Below, in pieces: positions 1-6,009 of a DNA stretch of 16,015 bases (the stretch's first letter is position 1; each line of letters opens with the position of its first letter). The notes under the pieces were generated by a model. That model was not told the DNA's origin. It was given only the letters and a program-made list of their open reading frames with translations, and searched no databases. The stretch lies in the NCBI GenBank assembly GCA_051960855.1, contig JBQCDV010000095.1, positions 1-16,015 on the forward strand, written 5' to 3'. The position numbers and the translations under genes are program-made. Source of the DNA: JBQCDV01 sp051960855. Its GTDB lineage: Bacteria; Actinomycetota; Actinomycetes; JAJZTN01.

Positions 1-1298
1 GCAGCGCCGAGGACATCGGAGTGGCGCTGCGCTGGGCCGCTCGCGCGGGAGTGCCCGTCGGCATCCTGTCGACGGGACATGGGGCCGTCGACAGCTGCCC
101 CGGCGGCCTGCTGATCTCGGTCCGATCCATGAACGACGTTGCCGTGGACCCGGTCGAGCGCACCGCTCGCGTCGGCGCGGGTGCGAAGTGGGCGGCGGTG
201 CTGACCGCTGCGGCCGAGCACGGGCTGGCCGGCCTCGCGGGTTCGACCGGCGATGTGAGTGCGGTGGGATTCCTGACCGGAGGCGGAGTGCCGGTGCTGT
301 CGCGGACCTACGGCTTCGCCGCCGACCACGTCCGCGCGATGACCGTGGTGACTCCTGACGGCGCGATCCGGACCTGCAGTGCCGAATCAGAGCCGGACCT
401 TTTTTGGGCCGTGCGCGGCGGCAAGGGCAATTTCGGCATTGTCACCGAAGCCGTCATCGACCTTTTCGACCACCCCACAATCTTCGGCGGCGCGATCGCC
501 TATCCCGGCGTCTTCGCCGAGCCGGTCCTGCGGGGCTGGCGGGCGTGGTGCGAGCAGATGCCGGAGGAGATGAACTCCTCGATCGCGCTGATGCGCTTTC
601 CCGACGCCCCGATGGTGCCGGAGCCGTTGCGTGGGCAGTTCGTGGTCACGGTGCGGGTCGCCTACGCCGGTGACCCGATGCGGGGGGCCGAGCTCGCCGC
701 GCCCTTGCGTGACCTCGCGGTCGTCGTCAGCGACGAGCTGCGGGAGATGCCCTACGTCGAGCTCGACACGGTGCACCATGACCCCACGGACCCGCTGCCG
801 GCCTACGCACGGGGAGCCGCGCTGGCGTCGTTCGGGGACGACACGATTGACGCCCTGCTGGCCGTCGCGGGGCCAGGTGTCGAGACGCCGGTGTTGATGG
901 TGGAGGTGCGGCACCTCGGCGGCGCGCTCGGCCGGCCGGGCCCGGGCGCGGCGAGTGCCGCCGGCCGCGATGCCGCGTGGAACGTCTATGCCGTCGGTGT
1001 GCTCGCTCCGCCGATCGCGGCCATCGTGCCGGGCGCGTGTGCCGCTGTCGTCGGCGCGCTGGAACCGTGGCGGTCGCAGGGCAACCTGGTGCACTTCCTC
1101 GGGGACGGTCTCACCGACGCCGACGTCGCCGCGTGCTGGGACGCTGACAGCTATGCCCGGCTTGCCGCGGTCAAGGCAGCGGTCGACCCGGAGCAGGTGA
1201 TGGCCTTCGGCTATCGCATCCTGCCCGCGGCTGCGGGGACGCTGCCCGCGCCGCGCCAGGCCGTTGAGGCGGAAGCGGCGGAGGAGGCTCTGCAGTAG
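1..1298 (+). CDS. FAD-binding (berberine-bridge type) oxidoreductase, 5' partial
   Basis: C-terminal part of a flavin-dependent oxidoreductase of the PCMH/berberine-bridge-enzyme type. The reading frame is open to the left edge (in frame from base 3), so the true start lies outside; the GTG at 21 falls inside the conserved first FAD-binding strand and is not the start. Visible are the segment with GILSTGHGA, whose His matches the position of the 8-alpha-histidyl flavin linkage, the glycine-rich stretch GFLTGGG, the DLFWAVRGGKGNFGIVTE block typical of FAD_binding_4, and a C-terminal BBE-like tail (NLVHFLGDG, then YARLAAVKAAVDPEQV). The Cys that makes the second flavin bond in bicovalent members is missing: the loop before GFLTGGG reads STGDVSAV. 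Such enzymes oxidise sugars, alkaloids or polyketides; the substrate cannot be read here. Family call is confident, specific function is not. Confidence 0.88.
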   Translation, partial: SAEDIGVALRWAARAGVPVGILSTGHGAVDSCPGGLLISVRSMNDVAVDPVERTARVGAGAKWAAVLTAAAEHGLAGLAGSTGDVSAVGFLTGGGVPVLSRTYGFAADHVRAMTVVTPDGAIRTCSAESEPDLFWAVRGGKGNFGIVTEAVIDLFDHPTIFGGAIAYPGVFAEPVLRGWRAWCEQMPEEMNSSIALMRFPDAPMVPEPLRGQFVVTVRVAYAGDPMRGAELAAPLRDLAVVVSDELREMPYVELDTVHHDPTDPLPAYARGAALASFGDDTIDALLAVAGPGVETPVLMVEVRHLGGALGRPGPGAASAAGRDAAWNVYAVGVLAPPIAAIVPGACAAVVGALEPWRSQGNLVHFLGDGLTDADVAACWDADSYARLAAVKAAVDPEQVMAFGYRILPAAAGTLPAPRQAVEAEAAEEALQ

Positions 1299-1388
1299 GC
1301 ACGCGGCGGAGGTGCTGCGGTGGGGACAGCGGAGGCCCGCGGCAGCCACCGACTAAAGGCGCCCCGGCAGGCCGAGTTGCTTGTCGTG

Positions 1389-1416
1389 TTGCACGGGTCA
1401 CGCGCCTGCGGATGAT
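1389..1416 (+). promoter_or_regulatory. possible sigma-70-type promoter of the DUF1345 gene
   Basis: TTGCAC (1389-1394) and GATGAT (1411-1416) are separated by 16 bases and lie about 60 bases before the DUF1345 start. The match to the -35/-10 consensus is only partial (3/6 and 4/6). It is the best candidate I see in the 180-base gap, but such matches are common in GC-rich DNA. Confidence 0.2.
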
Positions 1417-1478
1417 CGAAGACGGCGAGAGGGGGAAGGACGCCGTTCGGGAATCACCCGGAAGGACGGTGACGCCGC

Positions 1479-2174
1479 ATGGGCTCCGACGCCGACCGCG
1501 ACCAGGACACGTCGCCCGACGACCGTGACCCCTCCCACGCCCCGCGGTTCGCCACCTCGCGGATGCAGTTGGCCATCGCTGCGGGGTGTGGCGTCGTCGC
1601 TGCGGTGCTGTCGGTCTGGTGGGCGCCGAAGGAGTTCGTGCCGCTGCTGGCGTGGGACGCGTTCACGCTGGCGTACCTGCTGCTGGTGTGGCACTCCGTG
1701 TCGGGCGCGGATGCCAAGAAGACCTCCGAGCTCTCCCTCGCCCAAAAGCCTGGTCGCGGCACCTCCGACAGCCTCCTGCTCGCCGCTGCCGTGATCTCGT
1801 TGGCGACGGTCGTCATCGTGCTCACCGTCGGCAAGCAGGGCGATGCCCTCAGCAAGGGTCTGCATGGTGCGGCCGCAGTTCTCTCGGTCGTGCTGTCGTG
1901 GGTGCTGGTGCATGTCGTGCACGTGCTCACCTATGCCCGGCTCTACTACAGCCGTGAGGACGGCGGCATCAGCTTCAACCAGAAGGAGCCGCCGGGGTAT
2001 GCGGACTTCGCCTACTTCGCCTTCACCGTCGGCATGACCTACCAGGTGTCGGACACCAACATCTCCGACAGCCAGATCCGGCGTGCGGTGTTGCGGCACG
2101 CGCTGCTGTCGTATCTCTTCGGCTCGGTGATCGTGGCGACGACCATCAACCTGGTGGTGGGACTGGGGAAGTAG
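1479..2174 (+). CDS. DUF1345 family integral membrane protein
   Basis: A 231-aa polytopic membrane protein of the DUF1345 family, whose function is unknown. After a charged N-terminus (about 28 residues rich in Asp and Arg) there are five hydrophobic segments, roughly at residues 29-48, 54-71, 98-117, 129-151 and 207-228. The family signature is clear: YFAFTVGMTYQVSD at 179-192, followed by the TNISDSQIRR segment and the last helix. The ATG at 1479 is supported by GGAAGGA at 1460-1466, somewhat far (12 bases) from the start. It stands 180 bases after the oxidoreductase stop, so it probably has its own promoter. No enzyme motif is visible; a transport or membrane-stress role would be a guess. 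Confidence 0.88.
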   Translation: MGSDADRDQDTSPDDRDPSHAPRFATSRMQLAIAAGCGVVAAVLSVWWAPKEFVPLLAWDAFTLAYLLLVWHSVSGADAKKTSELSLAQKPGRGTSDSLLLAAAVISLATVVIVLTVGKQGDALSKGLHGAAAVLSVVLSWVLVHVVHVLTYARLYYSREDGGISFNQKEPPGYADFAYFAFTVGMTYQVSDTNISDSQIRRAVLRHALLSYLFGSVIVATTINLVVGLGK

Positions 2175-2240
2175 CTGGGGGCTGACTGCCGCTGTCTCCA
2201 ATGCCTCCTGCCACCACTGCCTCCATCGCCGCCGCGCGAG

Positions 2241-2306
2241 CTGTTGGAGCTCCGAGAGGTGGCTGTCTGGGATTTTGCGGGATAGAAGCCGCAGAAACTC
2301 CGACAG
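2241..2306. repeat. dispersed palindromic repeat element, left copy
   Basis: A 66-base element that starts with CTGTTGGAG (2241-2249) and ends with its near-complement CTCCGACAG (2298-2306). Its core is TTGCGGGATAGAAGCCGC (2275-2292). The same core and ends occur in opposite orientation at 4027-4102. It lies in the gene-free stretch after DUF1345 and its right end is the first unit of the 32-bp tandem repeat. No protein is encoded in it. Confidence 0.75.
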
Positions 2307-2370
2307 CCCTCTGCCGTTGCCCGCAGAAACTCCGACAGCCCTCTCCCGTTGCCCGCAGAAACTCCGACAG
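2290..2370. repeat. 32-bp tandem repeat, about 2.5 copies
   Basis: The unit begins with GCAGAAACTCCGACAG at 2291, 2323 and 2355, an exact 32-base period. The spacer reads CCCTCTGCCGTTGCCC in the first copy and has one base changed in the second. The third copy stops after the conserved 16 bases. The gene-free stretch 2175-2486 holds this array, the palindromic element and then the ribosome-binding region of the next gene. Confidence 0.9.
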
Positions 2371-2486
2371 CTCCGCATCGTGGGGCCGGACTCGGCCTCC
2401 CCGACTCGGGACCTTTGGCCCGTAGCGAAGCAGGCAATAGCGGGTGCATGCTGGTTACCCAGGGACCTACTCCTGTGGAGGTCAGC

Positions 2487-2753
2487 ATGGGCGCAGCGCA
2501 GTTCGTCTCGTCAGACGTCGACGACGTCGCCGAGATCGCTGCCCGTCTGGCTGTGCGTTTCCCCCGCCTCGACGCGGCCACGGTGCGGCGGTTCGTCGCG
2601 GCTGTCGCGCGTCATCCCTCGGTCAACCTGCTGCCCGGTCCCGTGCGCCGCCGCCAGATCGAGCGCCTCGCCGCGGCCCAGCTCAGTCGGGCGGCCCGTC
2701 GGCTCCACGTGGTCGACGACGAACTCCTCGTCGACCTCCGCGATCCCCGCTGA
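2487..2753 (+). CDS. small all-helical protein of unknown function, 88 aa
   Basis: An 88-aa acidic/basic helical protein. The ATG at 2487 is chosen because GGAGGT (2477-2482) sits four bases before it; an in-frame ATG at 2448 and an earlier one inside the repeat lack this. The sequence predicts about three helices: EIAARLAVRFP, then DAATVRRFVAAVARH, then RRRQIERLAAAQLSRAARR. The phrase on RLA.RFP..D..TVRR resembles small actinobacterial proteins annotated as three-helix-bundle dimerization or DUF3562-like domains; this is recalled, not searched. It has no signal peptide, membrane segment or Cys. It is convergent with the DUF559 gene and separated from it by the 63-bp duplication. Function unknown. 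Confidence 0.65.
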   Translation: MGAAQFVSSDVDDVAEIAARLAVRFPRLDAATVRRFVAAVARHPSVNLLPGPVRRRQIERLAAAQLSRAARRLHVVDDELLVDLRDPR

Positions 2754-2759
2754 GTTTCC

Positions 2760-2877
2760 CGAACGGCGCCGCGCTTTCCGCTGCTCGGTGCGGACGTGTG
2801 GGCGGCGTTCGTCACGCATCCTCGAACGGCGCCGCGCCTTCCGCTGCTCGGCGCGCCCGTGCGGGCGGCATTCGTCA
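2760..2877. repeat. 63-bp tandem duplication between convergent genes
   Basis: Two copies start with CGAACGGCGCCGCG at 2760 and 2823, a 63-base period, with some base changes; the second copy lacks the last few bases. Within each copy the left end (CGAACGGCGCC) and right end (GGCGGCGTTCG or GGCGGCATTCG) are imperfect inverted complements, so each could form a long hairpin. The block fills nearly all of the space between the stops of the two convergent genes, which suggests a bidirectional terminator. No U-tract follows, so termination is inferred. Confidence 0.7.
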
Positions 2878-2879
2878 GG

Positions 2880-3932
2880 TCAGGGCCGTGAGACTCGCGT
2901 GCAGTAGGCCCTCTCGATATGCGCGAGGACGTCGCGGGGTTCGCGGCGGAGCCGGCCGGGGGTCACGTCGATGACGAGCCAGCCGGCGGCGATCAGGGCG
3001 TTGCGGCGGCGGGCGGTGGCTTCCGCGCTGTCGCGGTCGGCGTGGAAGTCGATGGAGTCGATCTCGACGACGAGGCGGGCTTCGGGCCAAGCGGCGTCGG
3101 CGATCATGTGCGCCGGCCCGCCGATGTCGGACAGCCGCACGTTGAAGAGCGGTTCGGGAAGCACCAGGCTGGTCGCGACGAGGTCTCGCAGCTCGCATTC
3201 GGGCGCGGACCAGCAGTTGGCCGCGACATCCGCGAGGGCTCGACGCGCCAGATGCAGCGTGCCGCCGGCGCGCGTGCCGAGAGCGGTGATGAGTTCGGCG
3301 GCGGTGGCGAGGCGGCGCTGGGCGACTTCGCAGAGCAGGGCACGCTGATCACGCAGCGTCGGCAGCAACGTGACGGCGTCGATCGCGGCGCGGGCCGGCG
3401 GAGCGACGGGTAGGCCGAAGGCCTCTCCGGACCGCGGCAGCTGACGAGTCCGGGTCAGAACGACCGCCGGTGAGCGCGGCTCGGCCCGCGCGGTCGAGAC
3501 CAGCAGGTGGACACGCCGGTCCTCCGCGTAGCGACAGCCGTAGGCGCGCAACGCGCTGGCGCCGGTGAGCATCGCCGCGCGGTCACGCACGCCGTTCTGC
3601 GCCCACAGCAGCCCGGCCACCTCCTGCTGCCTGGACGTCAGCTCGCCCGGGAAGGTGGCGAAGACACCGGGCAGGACCCGGTACCAGCGCTTGGTCGTGA
3701 CGCGGTGCTGCACGAAGTTCCGGCTCAGTCCGAGCGCCTCGGCTTGTCGCAATGTCACGAGGCCGCCTTGACGCTGGAGGATTCCCTCCAGGCGTTGTTT
3801 CGCCTGCGGTGGGGGGCTCTGCGGCGGCACAACGTCCACGGTGCCCGAAACCGGTGAGCCGCCGTCGATGTCGTCCACAGGACTGCCGCGGCTGGGAGGA
3901 CCGGCGACGGTAGGCCCGTGGTCGGAATGCAC
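2880..3932 (-). CDS. AbiEi-like winged-helix / DUF559 endonuclease-like protein
   Basis: A 350-aa protein with two parts. Residues about 45-95 form a winged-helix unit like the N-terminal AbiEi_4 domain (GGLVTLRQAEALGLSRNFV, then RWYRVLPGVF). Residues about 240-345 match the DUF559/Vsr-like nuclease fold: E245 in SAPECELR, D279 before AWPEARLVVEID, E290 and D292 of the E-x-D pair, and the later helix with IDVTP. These acidic residues are where the PD-(D/E)XK-type site would be, so it may be active. Such proteins are usually solitary in actinobacteria and their task is unproven; some relatives are type IV antitoxins. No partner toxin gene adjoins it. The start is uncertain: GTG at 3932 has no well-spaced Shine-Dalgarno site and the first 40 residues are low complexity, so a later GTG (3875 or 3842) is possible. 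Confidence 0.82.
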   Translation of the reverse strand: MHSDHGPTVAGPPSRGSPVDDIDGGSPVSGTVDVVPPQSPPPQAKQRLEGILQRQGGLVTLRQAEALGLSRNFVQHRVTTKRWYRVLPGVFATFPGELTSRQQEVAGLLWAQNGVRDRAAMLTGASALRAYGCRYAEDRRVHLLVSTARAEPRSPAVVLTRTRQLPRSGEAFGLPVAPPARAAIDAVTLLPTLRDQRALLCEVAQRRLATAAELITALGTRAGGTLHLARRALADVAANCWSAPECELRDLVATSLVLPEPLFNVRLSDIGGPAHMIADAAWPEARLVVEIDSIDFHADRDSAEATARRRNALIAAGWLVIDVTPGRLRREPRDVLAHIERAYCTRVSRP

Positions 3933-4026
3933 TCCCGGATCGGAGGCGGCTCCCTCGCTGCCCCTCCACCCTCAGAGCAGGGAGCCCACACGTCGCAGCG
4001 GGAGCTGTTGGTGCTGCCGACGGGGT

Positions 4027-4102
4027 CTGTTGGAGAAATCGCGGCTTCTATCCCGCAAGATCTCGTACAGCCCGTGTCCCCTGGCCGCAATAACTCCAAC
4101 AG
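4027..4102. repeat. dispersed palindromic repeat element, right (inverted) copy
   Basis: A 76-base element with ends CTGTTGGAG (4027-4035) and CTCCAACAG (4094-4102), perfect complements of each other. Its core GCGGCTTCTATCCCGCAA (4041-4058) is the exact reverse complement of the core at 2275-2292. A further partial end, CTGTTGGTG, is at 4005-4013. The rest of the stretch 3933-4203 shows only a short GC hairpin (4121-4125 with 4134-4138) and no gene. Confidence 0.75.
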
Positions 4103-4203
4103 CTCGCGGGAGCAGGTGGCGGGGGCTCGGCGACCCCCATCTACTTCCGGCGCCCCGGGCCGTCACGCGCCCTGCGCCGTCACCGCGCGCCCGCCGCAAC
4201 CTC

Positions 4204-5520
4204 CTACACCGCCACCAACTCCGCGAGAAACACCGCTCTCCCATCCCGCGACTCCGTCCGCGACAGCACCAGATCCACCGCGACTTCGGAACCATCCCGG
4301 CGCAGCGCTTCAACGCGCATCGGCCGACCGAGATGGCGTGCTTCACCGGTGAGCAGGTGTCGCACGAAGCCTGCGATGTGCGCCTCCCGTAGCCGCTCCG
4401 GGATGACGACGACGAGGCGCAGGCCTTCGAGCGCAGTTGCGTCCCAGCCCAGCAGTTCCCCGGCGGCGCCGCTGACGGCCAGGATCCGGTTGGTGTCGTC
4501 CGCGGCGATCAGTGCACGGTCGGCAGCGCGCACCTCCGCGGGGTCGTAGTCCGGCGGCAGCCCGAGGGGCGGGGCGTCCAGGTCGACCCGCTCGTCCCAT
4601 GCCTCGCCTGGGTTGCCCAGCGCCTGCGCCGAACACTGCGTGCACGCCCAGTGCCGCAGCCGCGCGATCTCCGGCTGACTCGGTGGCGCCAGCAGCCGCC
4701 CCTGCCCCGCGAGCTGTGCGGCGTGCGTCAACACCTGGTCCAGAACGACGAAGCTGGGCGCCTCCTCGGCGCGCACCTGCAGCTCGAGGTCGCGGAAGCC
4801 GGTGCCATCGAGCGACCGCCCCACCTGGTCGAAGAGGGCCGCCGCCGCCCCGTGCGCAATCGTCAGCTCATCGAGCGCCGCGAAGTCGACCTCGTCGCCG
4901 TAGCTCGCCAGGGTGAACTCGCGCAGCAGCGCGTCCGCGTGCGCCTGCCACGTCCGAAAGAGCGTGACAGGAGCATGAGCGAGCCGAACGACGTTGCTGT
5001 CCTCCAGCGAGCGTGCATCGGCTGCGGGCGGCGCGGGGGTGGTGGCGGGGGTGGTGGGGGGTGCGGCAGGGGTGGCTGGCGCGGGGGTGGCGGGGGGTGG
5101 AGCAGGTGCGGCCGCCGAGTCCCCCCGGCCCTCGACACCGTGCGGCACCCGGAGGGTGAACCACATCGTCTTGCCGTTGCCAGGCAACTCGTCGATGCCG
5201 AAGTCGTCAGCGAGAGCCGCGACCAGCTGCAGCCCGCGCCCGGTCGCTGCAGTTGAGCCGTAGTCCCGCTGCTGCGGAATGCGCGGGTTGTGGTCGAGCA
5301 CCTCGACCCGGATCTCACCTTCGACGTCCTCGCGCACGTCCACCGTGATCGCCATCGCGGTGCCGGCGTGCAGCACGACGTTCGTCACCAGCTCGCTGAC
5401 CAGCAGGGCAGCGTCGTCGATCGCGTCCGGCACTCCGCCAGCGTCAAGCGTCTCGCGCACCAAGCGGCGCGCGCGAGGAACGCTCTGGGGCTCCGGCTCG
5501 AGCACCAACGACCGCCGCAC
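4204..5520 (-). CDS. RsbW-like ATP-binding protein with C-terminal PAS domain
   Basis: A 438-aa cytoplasmic regulator. Residues 1-127 form a HATPase_c_2 domain of the anti-sigma-factor kinase (RsbW/SpoIIAB) type: the N box E43-L-V-T-N47, the G1 region VLDHNPR (D76), and G2 with GRGL (94-97) and GNGKT (114-118) are all intact, so ATP binding is expected. A Pro/Ala/Thr linker covers about 135-168. A helical region follows (170-310) with a WACTQC motif (C293, C296), then a PAS domain (about 330-438; NRILAVSGAAGELLGWD and a C-terminal beta sheet). The frame stays open upstream to 6033, but the GTG at 5520 has a strong ribosome-binding site and falls exactly at the domain start. No sigma factor or STAS antagonist gene is nearby. 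It could phosphorylate an anti-anti-sigma factor or sequester a sigma factor in response to a PAS-sensed signal; this is inferred. Confidence 0.88.
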   Translation of the reverse strand: MRRSLVLEPEPQSVPRARRLVRETLDAGGVPDAIDDAALLVSELVTNVVLHAGTAMAITVDVREDVEGEIRVEVLDHNPRIPQQRDYGSTAATGRGLQLVAALADDFGIDELPGNGKTMWFTLRVPHGVEGRGDSAAAPAPPPATPAPATPAAPPTTPATTPAPPAADARSLEDSNVVRLAHAPVTLFRTWQAHADALLREFTLASYGDEVDFAALDELTIAHGAAAALFDQVGRSLDGTGFRDLELQVRAEEAPSFVVLDQVLTHAAQLAGQGRLLAPPSQPEIARLRHWACTQCSAQALGNPGEAWDERVDLDAPPLGLPPDYDPAEVRAADRALIAADDTNRILAVSGAAGELLGWDATALEGLRLVVVIPERLREAHIAGFVRHLLTGEARHLGRPMRVEALRRDGSEVAVDLVLSRTESRDGRAVFLAELVAV

Positions 5521-5525
5521 GTGCT

Positions 5526-5535
5526 CTCCCCCCTT
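5526..5535 (-). promoter_or_regulatory. strong ribosome-binding site fixing the GTG start at 5520
   Basis: On the minus strand AAGGGGGGAG ends five bases before the GTG at 5520. It argues against the longer open frame reaching 6033, whose extra N-terminal part is Arg/Pro/Ala-rich with no domain. Confidence 0.75.
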
Positions 5536-5646
5536 GTCGACTGGCTCTGGCGAGGGCTGACGCACCGTAACCGATGGTGTCGCTTCCGTTCGCGCTGGGT
5601 GGGGTTCTGCATCCGCCCCAACGAGCCTGGCCAGCGCGGGGTTACG

Positions 5647-5694
5647 GACAGTGACACCGAGAGTGAGCCCGACAGTGGGACCGACAGTGGGGCC
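5647..5694. repeat. 12-bp tandem repeat, four copies
   Basis: Four consecutive 12-base units: GACAGTGACACC, GAGAGTGAGCCC, GACAGTGGGACC and GACAGTGGGGCC. They differ by two to four bases. The array ends exactly where similarity to a LuxR-type domain begins, and lies in the upstream region of the minus-strand ATPase gene. Confidence 0.85.
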
Positions 5695-5829
5695 ATCGCC
5701 GCTCGCCTGCACCTGGCCCCGAAGACGGTCCGCAACCAGGTGTCCGCCCTGCTCGACCGCCTGAACGTGCACGACCGGCAGGCCGCCGGGGAGCTGGCCC
5801 GCACCCACGGCGTGGTCCCGCGAGCCTGA
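5689..5829 (+). pseudogene. remnant of a LuxR-family regulator (C-terminal HTH half)
   Basis: Translation from 5689 gives the second half of a GerE/LuxR helix-turn-helix: GAIAARLHLAPKTVRNQVSA, followed by LLDRLNVHDRQAAGELA and a normal ending with a TGA at 5827-5829. The recognition helix (LAPKTVRNQVSALLDRLNV) is well preserved, close to that of NarL-type response regulators. Everything N-terminal is missing: no receiver domain and no first HTH helix (LTxREREVL). The frame runs upstream through the 12-bp repeat into DNA antisense to the ATPase gene, with no start codon carrying a ribosome-binding site. I read it as a deletion remnant. A very short expressed protein cannot be excluded, but half an HTH would not fold alone. 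Confidence 0.72.
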
Positions 5830-5865
5830 CGCCGCTACCCCTGCGGGGAATGCCCCCGTCCGTGT

Positions 5866-5904
5866 GCAACGCCGAACGACGCCAGGTGCGTGTACGGCGT
5901 TGTG
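5866..5904. terminator. hairpin after the LuxR remnant
   Basis: GCAACGCCG (5866-5874) pairs with CGGCGTTG (5895-5902), leaving a 20-base loop. A second small hairpin, CCCC-TGC-GGGG, lies at 5838-5848. There is no U-tract. It could be the old terminator of the LuxR gene or a leader structure for the peptidase gene. Confidence 0.3.
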
Positions 5905-5951
5905 CGGACATCTCCGGTTCAGCGCGACACCGGCGGCCTTTGGCCGAATAG

Positions 5952-5980
5952 TTGCGCTGAATCGTGTGATCGCGGATACA
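5952..5980 (+). promoter_or_regulatory. possible promoter of the peptidase-lipoprotein operon
   Basis: TTGCGC (5952-5957) and GATACA (5975-5980) with a 17-base spacer lie 30 bases before the chosen ATG at 6010. The hexamers match the consensus weakly (3/6 each); spacing and position are favourable. Confidence 0.25.
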
Positions 5981-6009
5981 GCGGCACATCTACGGGGTTC
6001 GGGGGAGTT

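Noticed and set aside
387..1349. Long minus-strand open frame (320 aa) opposite the FAD oxidoreductase
   Set aside because: Arg/His/Pro-rich translation with no domain, explained by GC-rich antisense of a well-recognised gene.
1309..1350. Terminator after the FAD oxidoreductase
   Set aside because: GGTGCTGC and GCAGCCACC can pair with a bulge, but there is no U-tract and such pairings are frequent in this base composition.
2290..2370. CRISPR array
   Set aside because: Period of 32 with near-identical spacers and only 2.5 copies; a CRISPR would have unique spacers. No cas genes are present.
1398..2378. 326-aa minus-strand frame across DUF1345 and the 32-bp repeat
   Set aside because: Antisense to a clear membrane protein gene; its repetitive start comes from the tandem repeat.
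5830..6009. Riboswitch (c-di-AMP type) before the wall peptidase
   Set aside because: Such riboswitches often precede wall hydrolases in actinobacteria, so I looked for the conserved G-rich motifs; only simple hairpins were found.
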